A stretch of DNA of 64,000 nt from Rothia nasimurium (GCF_014217215.1 NZ_CP056080.1:1612001-1676000); one strand, 5' to 3'. Positions 35,559 to 45,028 are shown, counted from the stretch's first letter. A program made the numbers and translations. The notes: generated by a model not told the origin, from the letters alone.

Positions 35559-37673
35559 GTGAAAGAAATTCACTCCCCCCAGATTGTTACTATTGATCCG
35601 GCAGTCAACATCACCGACATGGTGGAACGCCGCGCTCAGGACAGCCGTAATCCTCTGGTCTACCGGGTGCAGAAATCGACCGGCAACTGGGTGCCCGTTA
35701 CAGCCAAGGACTTCCGCCGTCAGGTCATTGATCTAGCCAAGGGTCTTATGGCCGCAGGTATTGGGGCGGGCGACGTCGTTGGCATTATGAGCCGCACCCG
35801 CTACGAGTGGACCCTAATTGACTTCGCTATCTGGTACGCAGGCGCTGTGACAGTACCCGTCTACGAGACCTCATCTCCTGCCCAGGCTGCCTGGGCCCTA
35901 TCTCATTCCGGCGCTAAGGCTATCTTCGTTGAGAACAGCAAACTGGCAGACGTCATTGGGCAGGCTCGTGAACTCACCGATGATGAGCTCTCCCTTGATG
36001 CTTTGAAGGACGTCTGGGTGATCGAAGATTCGGTTCTCCCCACCCTGGTCTCCGGTGGTTCTTCTATCTCTGATGAGGACGTGGAAGAACGCCGGTCCCT
36101 CGCCAACCTCGATACCGTGGCGACCATCGTCTATACCTCCGGCACCACCGGCCGCCCCAAGGCCTGCCCGATTACCCACGGTAACTTCGCCCGTCTCTCT
36201 GCCAATACCAAGCTCACCATCCCCGAGATTGCCAACGAGACCAACTCAACCCTGCTCTTCCTACCCCTGGCCCACGTGCTGGGTCGCCTGATTCAGGTGC
36301 TGGCCTTCGATGCGGGCCTGACAGTAGGCCACGCCCCCAACATCAAGAACCTCTCCACCGACCTGGCCTCCTTCCAGCCCACCATGCTGCTGGTTGTACC
36401 GCGAGTCTTTGAAAAGGTCTACGAGGGGGCTATCAAGAAAGCCGAGAAGGGCGGTAAGGTCAACGCCAAGCTCTTCCAGCGCTCAGTGGACGTCGCTATC
36501 AAGTGGTCCCAGGCCAAGATTGCGGGCAAGATGACCCGTGCCCTTACCCTGCAGCACAGGTTCTATGACAAACTGGTCTACTCCAAGCTGCGCGACGCCA
36601 TGGGCGGCAAGGTACGCTTCGCGGTATCCGGCGGCGGACGCCTGGCCCCCCACTACGGCCACTTCTACCACGCTGTGGGCATCGAGGTCGTTGAGGGCTA
36701 CGGCCTGACCGAGACCACCGCCCCCCTGGCCGTTGGCCGCATCCGCAACTTTGATATCGGCAACGTGGGTACCCTGATTCCCGGTGGCTCTGCCCGTATC
36801 GCTGAGGACGGCGAACTCGAGTTCAAGGGCATCGGCCTGATCTCTGGCTACCTCAACAACCCCGAAGAGAACGCTGCTGCCTTCACCGAGGACGGCTGGT
36901 TCCGCACCGGCGACCTGGCCCGTATCGACGATGACGGCAAAATCTTTATTACCGGCCGCAAGAAGGAAATCATTGTGACCGCCGGCGGTAAGAACGTCAT
37001 GCCGGTACCCGCCGAAGACCGCCTGCGCCAGTCCCCCTTCGTCTCCCAGGCCATGCTGGTGGGCGACGAGAAGCCCTTCATCTCAGCACTCATTACCCTG
37101 GACCCAGACGTCCTGCCCGATGAGCTCGAGCGCATCGGACTGCCACGCACCCTCTCCCTCAAGGAGGCCTCCACCAACCCCCGCGTCCGTGAGGCTATCC
37201 AGAAGTTCATCGACGACGCCAACGCCTTTGTGTCGAAGGCCGAGTCTATCCGCGAGTTCCGAATTCTTGATAAGGACTTCACCGAGGCCGAGGGGCATCT
37301 GACCCCCTCTATGAAGGTTCGCCGCAAGCAGGTGCTGGCTGACTTCAACTCCTATATTGAAGATATGTACAACCGCACCAAATCCACCGTGTCTGAGACC
37401 GCCGCTCACACCGCTGAGCGCGTTCAGGAGCTACGTGCCGAGCAGACCGAGAAATGGGACCAGTTCAAGGCTGTTCAGGCTGAGAAGATTCAGGAGTTCA
37501 CCGAGACCCAGGGGCAGAAACTGCACGAGCTGGCAGATAAGATCCAGCAGGTCGCTCCCCTACCCGGAGCGAAGGACAAGGACGCCGCCAGCAACTCAGG
37601 TGCCGACGAGCAGGTTGAGAAGGCCGCTAGTGACTGGGTAGAGGTCACCGAAATAGAAAAAGACTCCCAGTAA
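35559..37673 (+). CDS. Long-chain acyl-CoA synthetase (FadD15-like) with helical tail
   Basis: Activates fatty acids to acyl-CoA through an acyl-adenylate. The ANL motifs are complete: TIVYTSGTTGRPKACP (about 190-205), YGLTETTAP (about 384-392), WFRTGDLARIDDDGKIFITGRKK in the hinge region, and the late catalytic-lysine area near HLTPSMKVRRK (about 587). The enzyme proper ends near residue 604. Residues 605-704 form an extra tail of long charged helices rich in Glu, Gln, Lys and Ala. GTG start at 35559 with AAGG upstream. The product probably feeds phospholipid synthesis with the divergent plsC. Confidence 0.92.
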   Translation: MKEIHSPQIVTIDPAVNITDMVERRAQDSRNPLVYRVQKSTGNWVPVTAKDFRRQVIDLAKGLMAAGIGAGDVVGIMSRTRYEWTLIDFAIWYAGAVTVPVYETSSPAQAAWALSHSGAKAIFVENSKLADVIGQARELTDDELSLDALKDVWVIEDSVLPTLVSGGSSISDEDVEERRSLANLDTVATIVYTSGTTGRPKACPITHGNFARLSANTKLTIPEIANETNSTLLFLPLAHVLGRLIQVLAFDAGLTVGHAPNIKNLSTDLASFQPTMLLVVPRVFEKVYEGAIKKAEKGGKVNAKLFQRSVDVAIKWSQAKIAGKMTRALTLQHRFYDKLVYSKLRDAMGGKVRFAVSGGGRLAPHYGHFYHAVGIEVVEGYGLTETTAPLAVGRIRNFDIGNVGTLIPGGSARIAEDGELEFKGIGLISGYLNNPEENAAAFTEDGWFRTGDLARIDDDGKIFITGRKKEIIVTAGGKNVMPVPAEDRLRQSPFVSQAMLVGDEKPFISALITLDPDVLPDELERIGLPRTLSLKEASTNPRVREAIQKFIDDANAFVSKAESIREFRILDKDFTEAEGHLTPSMKVRRKQVLADFNSYIEDMYNRTKSTVSETAAHTAERVQELRAEQTEKWDQFKAVQAEKIQEFTETQGQKLHELADKIQQVAPLPGAKDKDAASNSGADEQVEKAASDWVEVTEIEKDSQ

Positions 37674-37677
37674 AGTA

Positions 37678-37715
37678 CACGACCCCCGTTCCTGTTATCA
37701 GGAGCGGGGGTCGTG
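37678..37715. terminator. Bidirectional hairpin terminator
   Basis: CACGACCCCCG pairs with CGGGGGTCGTG and an inner TCCTG/CAGGA continues the stem around TTAT. It lies between the convergent acyl-CoA synthetase and mtr genes. Confidence 0.8.
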
Positions 37716-37733
37716 CGTTAGGCGGGTCGAAGG

Positions 37734-39140
37734 CTAGTCGAGCTCAAGCCCCAGCAGGGCGTTCTCCACGACCTCGGTCAGGGCCGGGTGGATCCAGTAC
37801 TGGCCGCGGGCCATATCGCGGGCGCTCAAGCCAAAGCTCATGGCCTGAATCAGGGGCTGAATCAGGGTGGGTGACTCCTCACCGATAAGGTGGGCACCCA
37901 GCAGCTCACCGGTGTCCTTGCGGGCGATGAGCTTGCAGACGCCTTCACTATCGTCCATAGCCCAGCCGTAGGCTACGTCGCCGAACTTCTGCTCCTTGAC
38001 GGTAATCTCAAACCCTTCAACCGCAGCCTGCTCCTGCGCCTGGCTTTCGGTCAGGCCCACAGCGGCAATGGGCGGGTGAGTGAACACAGCAGCGGGCACA
38101 TAGCGGTGGTCGGTGGCACGTAGCTGGTCGGGATGCACGATATTCCACTGCACGGTGCGCATCTCGGCGTTCGCCACGTGCTTGAGCTGGTAGGGGGAGC
38201 TCACATCGCCCAGGGCCCAGACGCCCTTGACCGGCTGGCCGCCGGAGAGCACCCGCTGGTAATCATCCACCTGCACCAGGCCCCGCTCATCCACATCAAA
38301 GTAGGTGGCAGCATCGAGGGTATCGGAGTTGGGGGTGCGACCCGTTGCCACCAGCACCAGGTCAGCGGGCACAGTAACCCGCTCACCGGCGTCATCAAAT
38401 ACCACCGTCACAGACCCGTCGTCGGCAGCCTCGATAGCCTTCAGGGCGTGGTTGGTGCGCAGGTCCCACTGGCGGGCGGCCTCACGGGTAAAAATCTCGG
38501 CAATGGTATCGTCGTGGCTGCGGAGCAGGCGGTCTGAGCGCACAGCCTGGGTCACCTGAGCGCCCAGACCCGAGAATACATGAGCGAACTCGGCTGCGAT
38601 AAAGCCGCCGCCGATGACCACCACGCGCTCGGGTAGCTCATCAATACGCATGACGGTATCTGAGGTATGCACCTGGGGCAGGTCGATACCGGGGACCTGC
38701 GGCAGGGTAACACGGGAGCCGGTAGCCAGCACCAGCTGGTCAGCGGTCAGCTCAAGGCCGGACGCAGTAACCACGCTCCGGGGGCCAGTCAGCTGAGCGT
38801 ACTCCTCGTAGACATCCACGTTCTCAAGGGACTTCCGCCAGGCCAGCCCACCCTCGCTAATAGCGTCGATGCGGCCAAAGATTCGGTCGCGAATCTGCCG
38901 CCAGGCAGTGTGCTTGTGCTCTAGCTCTACACCCAGACGGGCAGCGTCCTTAGCGCGGGCAACGCTAGAGGCCGGGTAGACATACATCTTGGTGGGAATA
39001 CAGCCCACGTTGAGGCAGGTACCGCCGAAGCGGCCACCGTCGATGATGGCAATCTTCTTGCCCTCATAGTCCTCGTTGGGCAGGGAGTTACCGGAGCCAG
39101 AACCGATAATGATGAGGTCGTAGTGGCGGGGTGAGCTCAT
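37734..39140 (-). CDS. mtr: Mycothione reductase
   Basis: FAD flavoprotein that reduces mycothiol disulfide with NADPH, keeping the main actinobacterial thiol reduced. The 468 residues show the FAD loop IIGSGSGNSLPNE (about 11-23), a form characteristic of this enzyme; the redox disulfide GGTCLNVGCIPTKM (Cys42 and Cys47); the NADPH loop VVIGGGFIAAEFAHV; and the C-terminal dimer interface with the active-site histidine (YWIHPALTEVVEN). I choose the ATG at 39140 with AAAGG at good spacing, not the ATG at 39179. The gene implies the cell makes mycothiol. Confidence 0.94.
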   Translation of the reverse strand: MSSPRHYDLIIIGSGSGNSLPNEDYEGKKIAIIDGGRFGGTCLNVGCIPTKMYVYPASSVARAKDAARLGVELEHKHTAWRQIRDRIFGRIDAISEGGLAWRKSLENVDVYEEYAQLTGPRSVVTASGLELTADQLVLATGSRVTLPQVPGIDLPQVHTSDTVMRIDELPERVVVIGGGFIAAEFAHVFSGLGAQVTQAVRSDRLLRSHDDTIAEIFTREAARQWDLRTNHALKAIEAADDGSVTVVFDDAGERVTVPADLVLVATGRTPNSDTLDAATYFDVDERGLVQVDDYQRVLSGGQPVKGVWALGDVSSPYQLKHVANAEMRTVQWNIVHPDQLRATDHRYVPAAVFTHPPIAAVGLTESQAQEQAAVEGFEITVKEQKFGDVAYGWAMDDSEGVCKLIARKDTGELLGAHLIGEESPTLIQPLIQAMSFGLSARDMARGQYWIHPALTEVVENALLGLELD

Positions 39141-39196
39141 GGGGCTACCTTTCGTGCGGGGTACGTCTGTGGTTTTCAACGGGATAGACTAAGGTT

Positions 39197-39415
39197 TCAT
39201 TCCCGGCTGTCAGCTCCACTGCGTGCCTGTGCTGCAGCTTCTGCGTTATCGCGGAAGTTCTTCTGCATCTGGCGGAAAACCAGCACGTTACCGACCACGA
39301 TGTGCAGGAAGCCCAGAATCATCACATAGATATTCCAGCCGCCCTGCGGAGCAAGCACCCCGACTAGTAGCAGGATCGCGCCAAAACCAATAATCATCAG
39401 GTGAGTTACGTTCAT
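39197..39415 (-). CDS. Small two-segment membrane protein, unknown
   Basis: A 72-residue protein with two hydrophobic helices (about 3-22 and 29-47) and a charged tail that is presumably cytoplasmic. I choose the ATG at 39415, preceded by AGGA; the frame remains open to 39508 but the added residues are basic and unlike a protein start. It lies between pyc and mtr on the same strand, 57 bases before the mtr start, so may be cotranscribed with mtr. I do not recognise its family. Confidence 0.6.
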   Translation of the reverse strand: MNVTHLMIIGFGAILLLVGVLAPQGGWNIYVMILGFLHIVVGNVLVFRQMQKNFRDNAEAAAQARSGADSRE

Positions 39416-39512
39416 GCTTCCTAGCCTACAGGTAGGGACCAGTTTCCTCCCCAAACCCTTTTGCACGGCGCATACAATCGGCACTTTTCTGGTCCGTACT
39501 GGGAGCAAAAGA

Positions 39513-39558
39513 GCGGACGCTCGCCCCCAGCTTACGCAAGCCAGGTGCGGGCGTCCGC
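39513..39558 (-). terminator. Terminator of pyc built from an inverted octamer pair
   Basis: GCGGACGC (39513-39520) and GCGTCCGC (39551-39558) pair, extended by CGC/GCG. On the minus strand TCTTTTG follows. The two arms are copies of the octamer that recurs through the window. Confidence 0.7.
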
Positions 39559-39582
39559 CCCTTGGGTATTCCTGATACGGGG

Positions 39583-42500
39583 TTACTTGACGTTGACCAC
39601 GATCAGCAGGTCACCACCAGCCACCTGGGAGACCTCGTTGTAGACAACGCGCTCGACGGTACCTGAGACCGCTGAGGTGATGGATGCTTCCATCTTCATG
39701 GCCTCGATGGTAGCTACCTGGTCGCCGGCTGAGATTTCGTCGCCGGGCTTGACCGAGATAGACACACCACCAGCGAAGGGGGCTGCGATGTGGCCGGGGT
39801 TAGAAGCATCCGCCTTCTCAGCTTCCTTCACGTTGGACTCAACGGAGGTGTCGCGGACGTTGACGGTGCGCTGCTGGCCGTTCAGGGTGCAGATCACCTC
39901 GCGCATGCCCTTTTCGTCGGGTTCTGAGATAGCCTGCAGGGTTGCAATCAGGCGCACGCCCTTACCCAGCGAAATCACGTGTTCGCGTTTGAACATCATG
40001 CCGTAGAGGAAGTCGCGGGTGTGCAGAATCGACAGGTCGCCGAATTCCTCGCAGGCCTTCTCAAAGTCGCGGGTGGGCCCGGCAAAGAGGAGGCGATTGA
40101 GGGTGGCGCGGCGGGTAGCTGAGTCCCCGTTCAGGGCTTCCAGATCTTCGGCTGACAGGTCGTTGACCGAGGGCTTGGAGAGCTTACGGCCTTCCAGGGC
40201 ACGGGTACGGAAGGGCTCGGGCCAGCCAGCGGGCGGGGTGCCCAGCTCGCCGTTGAGGAAGCCAATCACCGAGTCGGGAATATCGAACTTCTGCGGGTCC
40301 TTCTCGAAGTCCTCGGGTGAGACGCCCATGCCAACCAGCTGCAGGGCGAGGTCGCCAACCACCTTCGATGAGGGGGTTACCTTGACGATATGCCCCAGCA
40401 TACGGTCAGCAGCTGCGTACATATCCTCGATGTCCTCGAAGCGCTCCCCCAGGCCCAGGGCGGTTGCCTGAGCGCGCAGGTTGGAGAGCTGGCCACCGGG
40501 GATTTCGTGGGTGTAGACACGACCGGTGGGCGATGACAGACCCATCTCGAAGGGCTTGTAGATGGTGCGGACGGCCTCCCAGTAGGGTTCCAGTGCACAG
40601 GCAGCGTCCAGGGTGATGGAGGGGGCGCGGTCGGTGTACTGGAGGGCGCCGACCAGGGCTGAGAAGGACGGCTGGGAGGTGGTACCTGCCATGGAGGCTG
40701 AAGCCACGTCAACAACATCCACCCCAGCCTCAACAGCGGCAAGCAGGGTGCCGACCTGACCGCCTGCGGTGTCGTGGGTGTGCAGGTGCACGGGCAGGTC
40801 GAAGCGCTCGCGCAGGGCGGTGACCAGTCGGCGGGCAGCTTCCGGACGCAGCAGACCGGCCATGTCCTTGATGGCAAGGATGTGGGCGCCGGCTTCTACC
40901 ACCTGGTCAGCCAGGTTCAGGTAGTAGTCCAGGGTGTAGGTCTGCTCTGCAGGGTCCAGCATATCGCCGGTGTAGCAGATAGCGACCTCGGCAACTGCGG
41001 TGCCGGTGGCACGCACGGCCTTGATAGCCGGGGTCATCTGGGAGACGTCGTTGAGGGAGTCGAAGATACGGAAGATATCGATGCCGGTCTCAGCTGCTTC
41101 CTTGACGAATGCGTCGGTGACCTCGGTGGGGTACGGGGTGTAGCCCACGGTGTTGCGGCCGCGCAGCAGCATCTGGATGGGCAGGTTGGGCATGGCCGCA
41201 CGCAGGTGGGCTAGGCGCTCCCAGGGATCCTCGGAGAGGAAGCGCAGGGCGACGTCGTAGGTTGCACCGCCCCAGGCTTCTACAGAGAAGAGCTCGGGGG
41301 TCACGTGGGCTACTGCGGGCGCTGCGGCCAGCAGGTCGCGGGTGCGGACGCGGGTGGCCAGCAGGGACTGGTGGGCGTCACGGAAGGTGGTGTCGGTAAT
41401 CAGCACTTCCTTGGTGTCGCGTACAGCCTTGGCGAACCCTTCGGGGCCCAGTTCGAGCAGACGCTGACGCCAGCCTGCCGGGGGTTCGTGGGTGGAAGCG
41501 TCGAAGGGTGAGCGGTAGGGCTCTTCGGTCTTATCGCCGGGGAAGGAAGGTAGCTTCCAGCGGGGATCAAGGCCCTCGATACGCTCGCCGTGGGGCTTAT
41601 TCACGGTGACATTTGCCAGGTACTGCAGGGCCTTGGTGCCGCGGTCGGCGGAAGGCTTCTTGGTCAGCAGCTCGGGGTGCTCATCGATGAAGGGGGTGGA
41701 GACGTCACCAGCACGGAAGGTGGGGTCTTCGAGCACGGCCTTGATGAAGGGGATGTTGGTGGCGACGCCGCGAATACGGAACTCGGCCAGGGCACGAGAA
41801 GCGCGGCGGACGGCGTCCTCAAAGGTGCGGCCACGGCAGGTGAGCTTGACCAGCATGGAGTCGAAGTGGGGTGAAATCTGGGCGCCGGTGTAGACGGTGC
41901 CGCCGTCCAGGCGGATGCCAGAGCCACCGGCTGAGCGGTAGTAGGTAACCTTGCCAACGTCGGGGCGGAAGCCGTTCGCCGGGTCTTCGGTGGTGATGCG
42001 GGACTGCAGGGCAAAGCCGCGCACACGCAGGTCTTCCTGGCGGATGCCCAGGTCTTCCAGGGTCTCACCGGCAGCAATACGCATCTGGGACTGCACCAGG
42101 TCAACGTCGGTGACTTCTTCGGTCACGGTGTGCTCAACCTGGATACGGGGATTCATCTCGATAAAGACGTGCTGGCCAGCGCGTTCACCGGCGGTATCGA
42201 CCAGGAACTCCACGGTACCGGCGTTCACGTAGCCCAGTTCCTTGGCAAACTTGACAGCGTCGCGGAAGAGGGCCTGACGGATCTCTTCATCAAGGTTGGG
42301 GGCGGGGGCGATCTCAACGACCTTCTGGTGGCGGCGCTGCAGGGAGCAGTCACGCTCAAAGAGGTGAACGATATTGCCCTCACCGTCGGCAAGGATCTGC
42401 ACCTCAATGTGGCGGGGGCGCAGCACTGCCTGCTCAAGGAAGACAGTGGGGTCACCGAAAGCGGTATCGGCCTCGCGCATAGCCGCTTCCATAGCGGGGC

Positions 42501-43032
42501 GCAGGTCTTCACGCTTCTCAACGCGGCGCATACCGCGGCCACCACCACCGGCAACAGCCTTGACGAAGATGGGGAAGCCAATTTCTTCAGCCTCAGCCAG
42601 CAGTTTTTCAACGTCGGCGCTGGGCTCGGTGGACTTGAGTACCGGGATACCGGCACGGCGGGCGGCCTTCAGTGCCTCAACCTTGTTACCGGCCAGTTCT
42701 AGAACCTCCGGCGGGGGGCCGATGAAGGTGATACCGGCATCCGCGGCGGCGCGCGCTAGATCAGGGTTCTCCGAGAGGAAGCCGTAACCCGGGTAGATGG
42801 CATCAGCGCCGGCTTCTTTGGCGACGCGAATAATCTCCTCAACATCGAGGTAGGCACGGACGGGATGGCCCTCTTCACCAATCGGGTAGGCCTCATCAGC
42901 CTGCTGGCGGTGAATGGAGTGGCGGTCTTCGTAGGGGAAGACGCCGACGGTCTTAGCGCCGAGCTCGTAGGCCGCGCGGTAGGCGCGGATTGCGATTTCG
43001 CCGCGGTTAGCGACCAGAATCTTTGAAAACAT
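39583..43032 (-). CDS. pyc: Pyruvate carboxylase
   Basis: Biotin enzyme that carboxylates pyruvate to oxaloacetate, refilling the TCA cycle. The 1149 residues carry all parts in one chain: biotin carboxylase (about 1-455, with KAVAGGGGRGMR for ATP and FIEMNPRIQVEH), carboxyltransferase (about 535-805, with ITDTTFRDAHQSLLATR and DMAGLL), the allosteric linker, and the biotin carrier domain with EAMKM (Lys1113). I choose the ATG at 43032 (MFSKILVANRGEIA); upstream residues in the open frame are not conserved. It is transcribed singly, ending in a hairpin. Confidence 0.97.
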   Translation of the reverse strand: MFSKILVANRGEIAIRAYRAAYELGAKTVGVFPYEDRHSIHRQQADEAYPIGEEGHPVRAYLDVEEIIRVAKEAGADAIYPGYGFLSENPDLARAAADAGITFIGPPPEVLELAGNKVEALKAARRAGIPVLKSTEPSADVEKLLAEAEEIGFPIFVKAVAGGGGRGMRRVEKREDLRPAMEAAMREADTAFGDPTVFLEQAVLRPRHIEVQILADGEGNIVHLFERDCSLQRRHQKVVEIAPAPNLDEEIRQALFRDAVKFAKELGYVNAGTVEFLVDTAGERAGQHVFIEMNPRIQVEHTVTEEVTDVDLVQSQMRIAAGETLEDLGIRQEDLRVRGFALQSRITTEDPANGFRPDVGKVTYYRSAGGSGIRLDGGTVYTGAQISPHFDSMLVKLTCRGRTFEDAVRRASRALAEFRIRGVATNIPFIKAVLEDPTFRAGDVSTPFIDEHPELLTKKPSADRGTKALQYLANVTVNKPHGERIEGLDPRWKLPSFPGDKTEEPYRSPFDASTHEPPAGWRQRLLELGPEGFAKAVRDTKEVLITDTTFRDAHQSLLATRVRTRDLLAAAPAVAHVTPELFSVEAWGGATYDVALRFLSEDPWERLAHLRAAMPNLPIQMLLRGRNTVGYTPYPTEVTDAFVKEAAETGIDIFRIFDSLNDVSQMTPAIKAVRATGTAVAEVAICYTGDMLDPAEQTYTLDYYLNLADQVVEAGAHILAIKDMAGLLRPEAARRLVTALRERFDLPVHLHTHDTAGGQVGTLLAAVEAGVDVVDVASASMAGTTSQPSFSALVGALQYTDRAPSITLDAACALEPYWEAVRTIYKPFEMGLSSPTGRVYTHEIPGGQLSNLRAQATALGLGERFEDIEDMYAAADRMLGHIVKVTPSSKVVGDLALQLVGMGVSPEDFEKDPQKFDIPDSVIGFLNGELGTPPAGWPEPFRTRALEGRKLSKPSVNDLSAEDLEALNGDSATRRATLNRLLFAGPTRDFEKACEEFGDLSILHTRDFLYGMMFKREHVISLGKGVRLIATLQAISEPDEKGMREVICTLNGQQRTVNVRDTSVESNVKEAEKADASNPGHIAAPFAGGVSISVKPGDEISAGDQVATIEAMKMEASITSAVSGTVERVVYNEVSQVAGGDLLIVVNVK

Positions 43033-43184
43033 TTTCTTCCGTTCCGCCCCACCCAGCACAGCGGGGTGCGGTGAGGCTAAGCCACAGTTCGTGTGTGAAC
43101 ACCTCAAATATATCTTTAGACTTCCTAAAGCACCTGGTTTTGTCTCATTTTTTGTGATGCGGGACGTAATGAAAAGATTTTATT

Positions 43185-43220
43185 GTGAGCATGGCTACAC
43201 AGTGCCTTGTTGCTCACTGT
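43185..43220. promoter_or_regulatory. Interlocked inverted repeats between pyc and ParA-type gene
   Basis: GTGAGCA (43185-43191) pairs with TGCTCAC (43211-43217), and ACAGTG (43199-43204) pairs with CACTGT (43215-43220). The two pairs share bases, so only one can form at a time. A regulator site for one of the divergent genes is possible. Confidence 0.35.
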
Positions 43221-43317
43221 GAGCTTGCCTGACTTTCTACGCCGCTTGGCCGTAGCTGGCACACCTCTTCGGTAGCATAGAAGGTCAGTGTGTATCCGCC
43301 GAATTTGAGAGGCTTTC

Positions 43318-44169
43318 GTGGCAATGAGCAGCGTGGTAAGTATCAGCAGTCTAAAAGGCGGCGTAGGCAAAACATCGGTCGTGTTGGGGCTGGCGTCCGC
43401 TGCTCAGGCAAGCAGCCTGCGCACCCTCGTCATCGACCTCGACCCCCACGGGGACGCCTCAACCGGCCTCGGCGTGAACACCGCTGAAGGCACCGACATG
43501 GGCACCATTTTGCTCGCTCCTTCCGATTATTCCCTGGCGGACGAGCTCGTCCCGGCTTCGTGGGCTGCCCTCGGTAGCCTAGGCAACGCCTCCCGCACCG
43601 GGCTGGACGCAGGTACCTGGGTTGGGCGCGCGTCCGCCCGTCTCACCGCCCTAGAGCAGCTCGACTCAGCCACCCTGCTCCCCCGCCTGGCAGACCTCCT
43701 TGAGCCTGTCCGTGAGAGCTTTGACCTGATTCTCATCGACTGCCCGCCCACCCTGGGCCGTCTCACCGAGATGGCGTGGGCTGCCTCTGCCCGGGTGCTG
43801 TCTGTCGCCGAGCCCTCTCTCTTCTCCGTCGCGGGCTCCGAGCGCACCCTGCGCGCTATCGCCCGTTTCGAAGCCAATACTCCCTATGCCGTGGATTCGG
43901 CTTCCATCGTGATTAATAAGGTACGCGCAGGCGACCCCGAGCACGACTACCGCATCGAGGAAATGAAGGTGCTCTTTGGCGATCTGGTCGCTGAGACTAT
44001 CCTGCCCGAGACGCACCTGCTCCAGCGCATTCAGGGGTCTGCCTACCCGGTGCACTACTGGCCCGAGGAAGAAGCCCAGGAACTTGCCAGCGCCTTTACC
44101 GCGCTGCTGGCGGGCCTGTACGACACAGGTACTGAGAGATTCGCCGTGAGCCCGTGCCCTCCCCGTTAG
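43318..44169 (+). CDS. Orphan ParA/MinD-type ATPase
   Basis: P-loop ATPase of 283 residues with the deviant Walker A motif KGGVGKTS (about 14-21), the switch region DLDPHGDAST (normally DPQGNAS) and LIDCPPTLG (about 138-146). Such proteins position DNA, division sites or protein assemblies on the nucleoid. No parB or parS-like partner lies beside it, and pyc is the divergent neighbour, so it is not the main chromosome partition pair. GTG start at 43318 with AGAGG five bases upstream. Cargo unknown. Confidence 0.85.
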   Translation: MAMSSVVSISSLKGGVGKTSVVLGLASAAQASSLRTLVIDLDPHGDASTGLGVNTAEGTDMGTILLAPSDYSLADELVPASWAALGSLGNASRTGLDAGTWVGRASARLTALEQLDSATLLPRLADLLEPVRESFDLILIDCPPTLGRLTEMAWAASARVLSVAEPSLFSVAGSERTLRAIARFEANTPYAVDSASIVINKVRAGDPEHDYRIEEMKVLFGDLVAETILPETHLLQRIQGSAYPVHYWPEEEAQELASAFTALLAGLYDTGTERFAVSPCPPR

Positions 44170-44179
44170 CGCAGCAAAA

Positions 44180-44216
44180 AACTACCCCGCCATCACATCT
44201 GCGAGGCGGGGTAGTT
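44180..44216. terminator. Bidirectional hairpin terminator
   Basis: AACTACCCCGCC and GGCGGGGTAGTT form a perfect 12-bp stem with a 13-base loop, between the convergent ParA-type and MerR genes. A runs and T-rich sequence flank both sides. Confidence 0.85.
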
Positions 44217-44227
44217 CTCTATCTTCT

Positions 44228-44881
44228 TTAGGCGCCGGCTTTGCGGGCTCGGCGGGCCGAAAGTTCGTCGTGGATCTCGGTCTCTGCCTGGATTTCCTGG
44301 GCGGTACTTTCGCCGGGCAGTTCGCTCAGCGATACTTCCAGTTCGCGCCAGACGCGGCCGATAGCGATGCCGAAGACGCCCTGGCCTGCCTGTACCAGGT
44401 CAATTACCTCAGATGCCGAGGTGCATTCGTAGACCGAAGCACCATCAGACATCAGGGTGATTCCGGCAAGATCCTCAACGCCGCGGGAACGCAGGTGGTC
44501 GACCGAGGTGCGAATCTGCTGCAGGGATACGCCGGTGTCGAGCAGGCTCTTAACAATCTTGAGTACCAGCACATCGCGGAAGGAGTAAAGACGCTGGGAG
44601 CCAGAACCCTGGGCCGAGCGGACGGTGGGTTCCACCAGGTGGGTGCGGGCCCAGTAGTCGAGCTGGCGGTAGGTAATGCCCGCTGCCTTGCAGGCGGTGG
44701 GCCCGCGGTAGCCAAGGTTCTCATCGACTAGAGAAACGGGATCATCAAAGAGAACGCCCTGCTCACCCACCGGGGAGGTGCGGGGCATAACGTCTTCGAA
44801 GCCCAACAGGGGCTGATCCATGGGGGCAGGTACGCCTCGAAGCGCGACGGGGGCGCTAGGGTCACCGTTGTACTGTGTCAC
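44228..44881 (-). CDS. MerR-family regulator (Rv1830-like)
   Basis: A 217-residue MerR-type protein, with the winged helix at about 55-125 (GPTACKAAGITYRQLDYWARTHLV, then RLYSFRDVLVLKIVKSLLDTGVSLQQIR). An N-terminal extension of about 55 residues and the QGVFGIAIGRVWRELE region fit the actinobacterial Rv1830 group, which lies near garA and ftsR in Mycobacterium and Corynebacterium. No metal-binding cysteines are seen. GTG start at 44881 with AAGGAA upstream. Target genes unknown. Confidence 0.85.
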   Translation of the reverse strand: MTQYNGDPSAPVALRGVPAPMDQPLLGFEDVMPRTSPVGEQGVLFDDPVSLVDENLGYRGPTACKAAGITYRQLDYWARTHLVEPTVRSAQGSGSQRLYSFRDVLVLKIVKSLLDTGVSLQQIRTSVDHLRSRGVEDLAGITLMSDGASVYECTSASEVIDLVQAGQGVFGIAIGRVWRELEVSLSELPGESTAQEIQAETEIHDELSARRARKAGA

Positions 44882-44966
44882 GGTTTGAGGTTCCTTCCCT
44901 TGAACTGATCATGGACTCTCTTATCCTACCTGCCCAGTAACCCTTTTGCCGGTTAATCGGTCGGCA

Positions 44967-45028
44967 GGGGTACCGGCGTTTTAACGTGGTTCTGGTCATT
45001 AAGACAGACCACGTTTACCCGGTGCCCC
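44967..45028 (-). terminator. Large nested hairpin after ftsR
   Basis: GGGGTACCGG (44967-44976) pairs with CCGGTGCCCC (45019-45028) with one wobble; inside, AACGTGGT pairs with ACCACGTT. It fills the ftsR to second-MerR gap and is likely a terminator or processing structure. Confidence 0.5.
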
